Origin: Candidatus Amesbacteria bacterium RBG_19FT_COMBO_48_16
GTDB taxonomy: Bacteria; Patescibacteriota; Microgenomatia; CAZETR01; Amesbacteraceae
Reading direction: 5' to 3'
Assembly (NCBI GenBank): GCA_001775555.1
Contig: MEXE01000020.1
Span: forward strand, 1-37,502
Length of the DNA: 37,502 bases
Positions 31,772 to 37,502 of the stretch are shown piece after piece. Position 1 is the first letter of the stretch; the number at the start of each line of letters is the position of its first letter. The notes beneath the pieces are model-generated. The model was not told where the DNA came from and did not search any database. It saw only the letters and a list, made by a program, of their open reading frames with translations. The position numbers and the translations under genes are program-made.

Positions 31772-33273
31772 CGTCCAGTCGGGTACTTAAAATCGCGGTT
31801 GTGTTTTTAGATATCATCATCGCCATTTCAGCCCTTTTTTATTTTTATTCCAATAGAATTTACTATATTGGTTCTGACAGCTACTATTACCTTTCCCTGG
31901 CTGACAGCCTGGTTACAACCGGAAAAGTTAGGGATCTGACTATATTTCCTTCGGAAAAGCCGGTCACTCCTCAAAACGGAATTGTTTATCTTATGGCTTT
32001 GCTAAAAATCGCCGGTCTTTCCAGTCAACAAATAATATCCTTTATTCCTTTCCTCAACTTTAGTTTATACGTGATATCTTTCTCCGCTTTGGCCAAAACC
32101 GCCCTGTTGTTCAAATTTTCTTCACGTCAAATACTAATCTTAAGCCTCTTTTATTATAGCCACTGGGTTCTCTATCGCCTGCAAATGATTCCCGTCAATG
32201 ACGGAATTTTTAACTCTCTGGGAATATGGGCTATTTATCTCATATCCTGTCTCTTTTACTCTGTCCGACGCCGTAATTTCTTTTTTCTGCTTGTCCTTTC
32301 TCTAATCGGGGTTCATTTTCGTCTGAATCTGTATCTCATCTTGCTGTCTGCAATTATCAGTTACGCAATTTTCGCTCAATGGAGAAAAGCCGTCCTGACA
32401 GGCATAATCGTTGTCCTGGTACTTTTAACATTTAAGCAAGTTTTTGCTTTGCCTCTTTATTCGTATCAACAGGAATCGGACCCGTTAACTTCAATATCCG
32501 CATCGCAGGATTTGGAAAGAATCCCGGATGTAAAAACCTATTCCGCATACTACACCGCCAAGGCGATGCGAAAGATGATTGATATAAAACCCTTTCTCAC
32601 CGAACTCAAGCAATTATTAGTGGATCGTACTGCCGAACTTTTCTTAGTCAGGTTTGACATTATTTCTTCCCATCTGAATTGGATTTTTTTGATCTTCACA
32701 CTCATCCCTCTCATCGGCGTCATCAGAGGCATTTCTTTAAAAGATTTCTCCGAATTGTTTTTTTCGCTGGTAGCCTTGACATCATTAGCTTATACGCTAT
32801 TGGTCGGCATAATAAATAATCGTTATATCTTCTTAAACTACATTCTGGTCATATTCCTGCTGGTTAAATGGATGAATATCAGCCGTTTTGCGTCCAAATT
32901 TATATATGCTTACGCCTCGATTATCATTTTGTACTCTTTTTTCAACTTTTCCCGACCCTACCACCTTTCCTGCAATCTAGCCCTGATGCTGGAAATTAAG
33001 AATCGGGGTATTACGTTACCCGGGGAAAGCCTGCTTTTAGCTGAAGAAAAAAGGCATGCCTATTTTTTCCTCAACAAACCGAAAATAAATATCGAAAGAT
33101 TTCCCTGGTTAGTCCGATCAAACGAGATTTTTGTTGCCGGGTCTTATTTATATGTAGAAGACACACTCGCCTACCTTGAACGCTTGTCCGGGACGGATCT
33201 GAAAGACTACCAGCTTTTATCCGTCAGAAACGGACCGGACGTCTGCTCACTGATACGAGCGGTAAAGGGCTGA
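31768..33273 (+). CDS. GT-C-like polytopic membrane protein
   Basis: A 501-residue protein with about 9-10 hydrophobic segments. After the first helix comes RIYYIGSDSYYYLSLADSLVTTGK, with D36 in the position of the catalytic acidic residue of GT-C enzymes that act on polyprenyl-phosphate sugars. PSEKPVTPQNGIVYLMALL fits the following loop of GT39-like families. The last 110 residues form a soluble region. Donor and acceptor are unknown. It overlaps the previous gene by 4 nt (ATGA) and ends 3 nt before the next start. Confidence 0.65.
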   Translation: MTSSRVLKIAVVFLDIIIAISALFYFYSNRIYYIGSDSYYYLSLADSLVTTGKVRDLTIFPSEKPVTPQNGIVYLMALLKIAGLSSQQIISFIPFLNFSLYVISFSALAKTALLFKFSSRQILILSLFYYSHWVLYRLQMIPVNDGIFNSLGIWAIYLISCLFYSVRRRNFFFLLVLSLIGVHFRLNLYLILLSAIISYAIFAQWRKAVLTGIIVVLVLLTFKQVFALPLYSYQQESDPLTSISASQDLERIPDVKTYSAYYTAKAMRKMIDIKPFLTELKQLLVDRTAELFLVRFDIISSHLNWIFLIFTLIPLIGVIRGISLKDFSELFFSLVALTSLAYTLLVGIINNRYIFLNYILVIFLLVKWMNISRFASKFIYAYASIIILYSFFNFSRPYHLSCNLALMLEIKNRGITLPGESLLLAEEKRHAYFFLNKPKINIERFPWLVRSNEIFVAGSYLYVEDTLAYLERLSGTDLKDYQLLSVRNGPDVCSLIRAVKG

Positions 33274-33276
33274 TCT

Positions 33277-34113
33277 ATGTATCTTCCGCCTATTACCGTC
33301 ATTGTCCCGGTGTACAACAATCCGGCCGGTATAAAAAGTTTAATTACTTCGTTACTCAAACTCAACTATCCCCGCAATCGGCTGGAAATCATTATTGTTG
33401 ATAATAATTCTGCTGATGACACAGCATCTGTTATAAAACAATACCCGGTTCGTTATGTCTTTGAGTCCCTGCCGGGTTCGTACTCCGCCAGAAATAAAGG
33501 GATCCGGTCAGCCAGGGGGGAAATTATCGCGTTTACCGATTCGGATTGTTCTGCGGATTCCGCTTGGGTTCACGCTGCCGTCTCCTCCTTTAGCCCTGAT
33601 GTTGCAGCAATTGCCGGTCGCATCAAATTTTCATTCCGTTCCCGTAATCCTGATGTTTGTGAGTACCTCGATTCCAGCAGGAAACTGGACCAAAAAAGTT
33701 ACATCAAAAAGGGTTTTGCGGTTACTGCCAACTTCTTTGTCCGCAGACGTAATTTTGACAAATATGGTTTATTTCGCGGTGACCTGATATCAGGAGGGGA
33801 CTATGAGTTTGGTCGCAGACTTACCATGGCCGGGGAGAAAATAATTTACTGCCCGCAGGCGGTGGTTACCCATCCCGCCCGTAACTCGTTCGGTCAGCTC
33901 TGGAGCAAAACCGTCAGAATCGGCCGGGGTCAAAAACAGCTTTCCCGCATAGGATTGCTTGCACATGATAAATTGGATATTCTGCACTTTGCCCCCGTTC
34001 TTAACCCGCCTCGGAACCGATATTACCAATATTTCACCGCGGCCCAAAAAGTCCGATTATTGGTTATTGCTAATATAATCAAATATGCCAATATTGCCGC
34101 CCGTCTGGGTTAG
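33277..34113 (+). CDS. GT2 glycosyltransferase
   Basis: A 278-residue family 2 enzyme with ITVIVPVYNNPAGI, IIVDNNSADDT (39-49), SYSARNKGIRSARGEIIAF and TDSDC (87-91). The 'ARN.GI..A.G.IIAFTDSDC' pattern marks a group of GT2 enzymes in exopolysaccharide loci. GGDYEFGRRL near residue 170 is the usual ED-like catalytic stretch. It starts 3 nt after the preceding gene and overlaps the next by 29 nt. Specificity unknown. Confidence 0.88.
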   Translation: MYLPPITVIVPVYNNPAGIKSLITSLLKLNYPRNRLEIIIVDNNSADDTASVIKQYPVRYVFESLPGSYSARNKGIRSARGEIIAFTDSDCSADSAWVHAAVSSFSPDVAAIAGRIKFSFRSRNPDVCEYLDSSRKLDQKSYIKKGFAVTANFFVRRRNFDKYGLFRGDLISGGDYEFGRRLTMAGEKIIYCPQAVVTHPARNSFGQLWSKTVRIGRGQKQLSRIGLLAHDKLDILHFAPVLNPPRNRYYQYFTAAQKVRLLVIANIIKYANIAARLG

Positions 34114-34912
34114 TATAAATCTGACGACTTACAACCGGGCACATATTTTATCTCGGGCCTTAAACAGCGTCCTCAAACAAACTTTTAAAAACTGGGAGCT
34201 GATAATAGTTGACGACGGTTCGACAGATGAGACTCCCAAAGTAATAAGACTCTTCAGCCGGAAAGACCGGCGGATAATAGGTATATTTCATCCCCAAAAC
34301 CTCGGAAACGCCTCCGCCCGTAACACCGCTCTCAGGTTCAGCCGCGGAACATATGTGGCATTTTTAGATGACGACGATGAGTGGAAAGACAAGGATAAAT
34401 TAAAAAAACAGCTGGCGGTATTCCGGCGTTCCGCCGATCCTAATCTGGCTATCGTCTGTACGGGTGTGAATCTGATCGACGCTCTCGGTCAAATTACTCC
34501 CCGGAAAGTAATTCCCCCCTCGAACCTCACCGCTCATATCCTGGCCGGTAACGGGGTCATTTACAGCCCTACCGTTATGACCAGGCGGGATATTATGCTT
34601 TACGTCGGAGGTTTCGATACCCGACTGCCTCGTGGCGTGGATAGCGAATTTTATCGAACATGTATCGTAAAATACGGGTTTAAAGTATTATTTTTGCCGG
34701 AGTGTACCACTAATATCTACCTTCACCTAGGTCTCAGGCTTACCCCGTTTTCCTCCGTATCTGCTCTGCAAAAAAACATCTGGGCAAACCTGTACCTGCT
34801 CTCAAAATACCGCCGGTATTTTTTCAAATACCCCCTATCCGCCCTCACCCGTTTAAAAACCATATCCTTGTGCCTTTTGCAAATTCCCCGGGCCGCTTTA
34901 AAATCAAATTAA
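34085..34912 (+). CDS. GT2 glycosyltransferase
   Basis: A 275-residue family 2 enzyme: VWVSINLTTYNRAHIL, LIIVDDGSTDET (39-50), NLGNASARNTALRFSRGTYVAF, and LDDDDEW (94-100) as the metal-binding motif. GVDSEFYRTCIVKYG (about 182-196) fits the acceptor-side helix. The first ATG, 34085, lies 29 nt inside the previous gene, and no later ATG precedes the core motifs, so the overlap is likely real. It probably adds a single sugar; donor unknown. Confidence 0.87.
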   Translation: MPILPPVWVSINLTTYNRAHILSRALNSVLKQTFKNWELIIVDDGSTDETPKVIRLFSRKDRRIIGIFHPQNLGNASARNTALRFSRGTYVAFLDDDDEWKDKDKLKKQLAVFRRSADPNLAIVCTGVNLIDALGQITPRKVIPPSNLTAHILAGNGVIYSPTVMTRRDIMLYVGGFDTRLPRGVDSEFYRTCIVKYGFKVLFLPECTTNIYLHLGLRLTPFSSVSALQKNIWANLYLLSKYRRYFFKYPLSALTRLKTISLCLLQIPRAALKSN

Positions 34913-34913
34913 C

Positions 34914-35654
34914 GTGGATACCGTCCAGCAACCTCAAGACCGGGAGTATTCTTTTCCGTATCATTACCTCCCCCGATTACGCTCCGGGTTTTCCCAGCAT
35001 TATTACTGGAGCTGGGGGATTAACTACGCCGCCACTCTGGAATTTATAAATAGCCGGCTGATTCAAATCCGTTTTAACTCCCTAATTGATATTGGTTGCG
35101 GAGACGGTCGGCTGGTATCCGAAATTGCAGCTCAATTTCCGGGCAAAAAAATTATCGGTATAGATTTCTCTGCTCGGGCCGTCAACCTTGCCCGGGCTTT
35201 AAATCCCGGCTTGACTTTCCAAGTCAAGGATATTGCATCCGGCGAATCTCTCCCCCCGGTCGATATTGTTACATTGATCGAAGTTCTGGAACATATTCCT
35301 CCCGCCCGTCTTACCAAGTTCGTCTCTGCATTAGCCAAATTGGTCCGTCCGGGCGGAACTCTTATTCTCACCGTGCCGCACGTCAATCTGCCTGTCCAAT
35401 CAAAACACTATCAACACTTTTCTTTCTCCGACCTCCGTTCACTCTTCACCTCTTATTTCCGTGTCCGCAGGACTTTCTATCTCGGCCGTCAAGGCTATTT
35501 ATACCAGTTGATTCTGGTTTTGTTAGGAAACAGGTTTTTTATCCTCAACTATCCCCCGGCTCAAAAATATCTTTATTCTCTTTTTCGCCGCCGCCTTTTT
35601 ATTAGTGACGAGCGTCACTGCTCCCGGATTTATTTGGAAATAAAAAGGAAATGA
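34914..35654 (+). CDS. Class I SAM-dependent methyltransferase
   Basis: A 246-residue methyltransferase with a complete motif I, LIDIGCGDGRLVSEI (77-91 region), then GIDFSARAVNLARAL, VDIVTLIEVLEHIPP and LVRPGGTLILTVPH. The N-terminal FPYHYLPR and YYWSWGINYAATLEFI segment is typical of glycan-locus methyltransferases. It starts at GTG 34914, one base after the previous stop, and its end overlaps the next gene as ATGA. Unlike several other methyltransferase-like genes here, nothing suggests loss of function. Confidence 0.88.
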   Translation: MDTVQQPQDREYSFPYHYLPRLRSGFSQHYYWSWGINYAATLEFINSRLIQIRFNSLIDIGCGDGRLVSEIAAQFPGKKIIGIDFSARAVNLARALNPGLTFQVKDIASGESLPPVDIVTLIEVLEHIPPARLTKFVSALAKLVRPGGTLILTVPHVNLPVQSKHYQHFSFSDLRSLFTSYFRVRRTFYLGRQGYLYQLILVLLGNRFFILNYPPAQKYLYSLFRRRLFISDERHCSRIYLEIKRK

Positions 35655-36613
35655 AACCCGACTTGCCTCTTGTATCAGTAGTAGTTACTACCCGTAATCG
35701 ACCCCGGCTTTTTGCTAAAGCTTTAAAGTCTGTTCAAACCCAAACTTACCCCAGGCTGGAAATTATCGTCGTTGATGATGCCAGCCGTCCCGGCGTCCAG
35801 TCGCAAGTAATCCGATCCTTTAACCCTCCCGTAAAATACCTCCGCAACACCAGAAACCGTGGTCTGGCTTACAGCCGCAATCTTGGGCTCAAGCACTCCC
35901 GCGGCAAGTATGCCGCCTTTTTGGATGATGATGACACCTGGGAACCTCAAAAAATTGCTTTACAGGTTGAATTAGCCCGAAAATCACCAAATGTTGCCGT
36001 TATTTCCTGCGCTCAAACAGTTTTCAAAACCAGCGGTCAGGTTTATATCAATCACCCTGTGGTCCAAGGCCGCATCAAAGAGGCTATAGTTTCCGGTCGT
36101 TTCGGCACCGTTCCTTCCAGCAATTTATTTAGCCGGTCAGCTCTCATTCAAGTTGGCGGCTTTGACATTCGACTCACCAGCCATATCGATTACGACATCT
36201 GGATGAAATTAGCCCAACTTGGTCTTTCCGCTGACTATCTTGATCAGCCTTTGGTAAATACTCATGATAGGGGATTACCTCGCATGACTGCCGACTATAC
36301 TTCCCGTCTGGCTGCCACCGACCGGTATCTGTCTAAATGGACTCCTGTTTGGCAATCCTGGATAGGTGTCACGGCTACCCGCATTTACCTGCGCCGTTAC
36401 TACACTTATGTCGTTGGTTGGCTGGCCGAGGAACAGTTTAAAAGAGGTAAAATTGGAAAAGGTATGACCTGTCTGGCCCTCATTATCCGCCGTTACCCCA
36501 CCAATATTACCGGATTATTTATCATCCCGGCTCGATGCTTGGCTCTGTTTTGCCTTAGATGGATTTATCTGACATTCCCTGTCCCCAGGCGTTTTCGCCT
36601 GTTTACCGTATGA
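35651..36613 (+). CDS. GT2 glycosyltransferase
   Basis: A 320-residue family 2 enzyme: SVVVTTRNRPRLF, IIVVDDASRPG (38-48), RNRGLAYSRNLGLKHSRGKYAAF and LDDDDTW (91-97). ShIDYDIWMKLAQLG (about 178-190) is the usual catalytic-helix region. After residue 255 an amphipathic C-terminal segment could lie on the membrane. Its layout is close to the GT2 at 34085, and the two may be related by duplication. ATGA overlaps couple it to both neighbours. Confidence 0.88.
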   Translation: MKPDLPLVSVVVTTRNRPRLFAKALKSVQTQTYPRLEIIVVDDASRPGVQSQVIRSFNPPVKYLRNTRNRGLAYSRNLGLKHSRGKYAAFLDDDDTWEPQKIALQVELARKSPNVAVISCAQTVFKTSGQVYINHPVVQGRIKEAIVSGRFGTVPSSNLFSRSALIQVGGFDIRLTSHIDYDIWMKLAQLGLSADYLDQPLVNTHDRGLPRMTADYTSRLAATDRYLSKWTPVWQSWIGVTATRIYLRRYYTYVVGWLAEEQFKRGKIGKGMTCLALIIRRYPTNITGLFIIPARCLALFCLRWIYLTFPVPRRFRLFTV

Positions 36614-37502
36614 GCCATTTCAAATTTAACCTCACAATAATTGCTGCCCTGGCGCTTTTTATAAGCGTCTCATACTGGCGTTTGGCTACTCCGGGTTACA
36701 TCACTTTTTCCGATTCGGTTCGCTATGCTGACGCTGCCCGATCCCAAAACGAGGGGATAGGCTCCCGGATTCATCATTCCTATTTTAGTTCCTCCGATAT
36801 TAATACGACTAATTTTAAACCCAGCTGGGAATTTATCGATTCACCTGCTACCGTCACTTTTATAAGCTTGGCTTTTAAGCTTCTTGGGGCATCGGACCTG
36901 ACTTTATTTATAGCTGGCTCGGGCTTGTTTATCCTTTCCGCTTTAACCATCTATTTGCTTGGGGCGAGGGTTTTTTCCCCGTCCGTAGGATTAGTCGCAG
37001 CCGTCCTGTTTACCACCAACCCCTTTTTCCTAAGTTACGCGGTCAATTGCTCCAGTGAAATCCTGTTCACATCCGAAGTTCTTATTTCTGTTTGGCTATT
37101 GTACTTATCAAAGCCGGCCAAGTTTCTGTTTATCCTGCCTGCAGTATTAACTCTTTATACCCGCCCTCAGGGTGTCATATTTATTCTCTCTCTGATCGCG
37201 ACCGGTCTGTTGGTCTGGCTTATAAAAGCGATTAAACAACCAGCCCGTTTGGTTTTACTGCTTTGCGGTCTGGTAATTCTCGGTTTCTTTACTGTTTATC
37301 AAGCTACCCGTTTCTCCATTTTCTCCCACTCCTTGTTCAATCTTAAGCATTATGGTGCTACGCTAATCCCTACCGATGTCAGCCCGGGGATTTATTTGCG
37401 GGGTGAAATATTACCCCAAGCCAACATTTCCCTTAAAGTATTTGTCACCAAGCTTTTTTACAATACCTACAATTTCGCCAAAAACCCCGACCGCATCGCT
37501 CC
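36610..37502 (+). CDS. GT-C (ArnT-like) membrane glycosyltransferase, 3' truncated by window end
   Basis: The frame starts at ATG 36610 (ATGA overlap with the previous stop) and stays open to the last base, giving 297 residues with no stop. An N-terminal helix is followed by YITFSDSVRYADAARS, with an Asp in the position expected for the catalytic residue of ArnT/RgtA-type enzymes. Several membrane segments follow (TLFIAGSGLFILSAL, GLVAAVLF, FLFILPAVLTLYTRPQG, LVLLLCGLVILGFFTVY). The tail is missing from the window. This would make it the eighth GT-C-like protein here. Confidence 0.7.
   Translation, partial: MSHFKFNLTIIAALALFISVSYWRLATPGYITFSDSVRYADAARSQNEGIGSRIHHSYFSSSDINTTNFKPSWEFIDSPATVTFISLAFKLLGASDLTLFIAGSGLFILSALTIYLLGARVFSPSVGLVAAVLFTTNPFFLSYAVNCSSEILFTSEVLISVWLLYLSKPAKFLFILPAVLTLYTRPQGVIFILSLIATGLLVWLIKAIKQPARLVLLLCGLVILGFFTVYQATRFSIFSHSLFNLKHYGATLIPTDVSPGIYLRGEILPQANISLKVFVTKLFYNTYNFAKNPDRIA

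Noticed and set aside
1..37502. Reassigned TGA codon (as in Gracilibacteria or Absconditabacteria)
   Set aside because: TGA ends many genes at ATGA overlaps with the next start, at positions that give normal domain lengths.

Overview
The window is a densely packed surface-glycan biosynthesis locus. It holds 37 protein genes, 35 on the + strand and 2 on the - strand, and no RNA gene, CRISPR array, transposase or phage gene that I can recognise. No gap between genes exceeds about 50 bases, and many neighbours overlap as ATGA, TAATG or longer. Both ends cut through genes for polytopic GT-C type proteins. The protein style suggests a Candidate Phyla Radiation (Patescibacteria) bacterium, most likely of the Microgenomates branch: eroded methyltransferases, GT-C arrays resembling ArnT/RgtA, an FrhB-like protein and simple-sequence inserts inside genes. 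That assignment is inference. TGA is used as an ordinary stop in many overlapping pairs, so the code is standard (table 11), which excludes the TGA=Gly lineages.

Layout. 1-6179 (+): end of a GT-C gene, GT2, GT4, a PIG-V-like mannosyltransferase, a dolichol-phosphate-mannose-synthase-like GT2 with a DUF2304 partner, a GDP-mannose 4,6-dehydratase-like enzyme and another GT2. 6157-7395 (-): a GT2 with the remains of a methyltransferase at its N-terminus. 7438-16185 (+): a membrane-anchored GT2, a GT2, a degenerate methyltransferase, then four consecutive GT-C membrane proteins. 16195-22217 (+): a GT4-cupin fusion, a perosamine-synthase-like aminotransferase, methyltransferases, GT4 and GT2. 22225-25240 (+): the ABC exporter Wzm/Wzt, with a C-terminal glycan-binding-type domain on Wzt, and a rhamnosyltransferase-like GT2. 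25223-26392 (-): a secreted five-Asp-box protein. 26416-37502 (+): DPM-like GT2, methyltransferase, FrhB-like protein, a methyltransferase-kinase fusion resembling WbdD, an AglQ-like alpha/alpha-barrel protein, a GT-C protein, three GT2s, a methyltransferase and a final truncated GT-C protein.

How it may work together (inference). The GMD-like and Per-like enzymes together would make GDP-perosamine. Cytosolic GT2 and GT4 enzymes would assemble a lipid-linked chain. The MTase-kinase fusion could cap the chain, and Wzt's C-terminal domain could read the cap before Wzm/Wzt exports it. Membrane GT2s would make polyprenyl-phosphate sugars for the eight GT-C proteins, which would decorate the glycan outside. 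The secreted Asp-box protein could bind or trim it. I count 12 GT2, 3 GT4 and 8 GT-C-like proteins and 6 methyltransferases (one fused to a kinase).

Regulation. Three + strand genes (8553, 16195, 22225) have a perfect TATAAT box ending 6-8 nt before the start codon, and the - strand gene at 7395 has TAAAAT 6 nt before its ATG. This fits leaderless transcription from internal promoters. Most other genes lack a visible Shine-Dalgarno and appear to rely on translational coupling.
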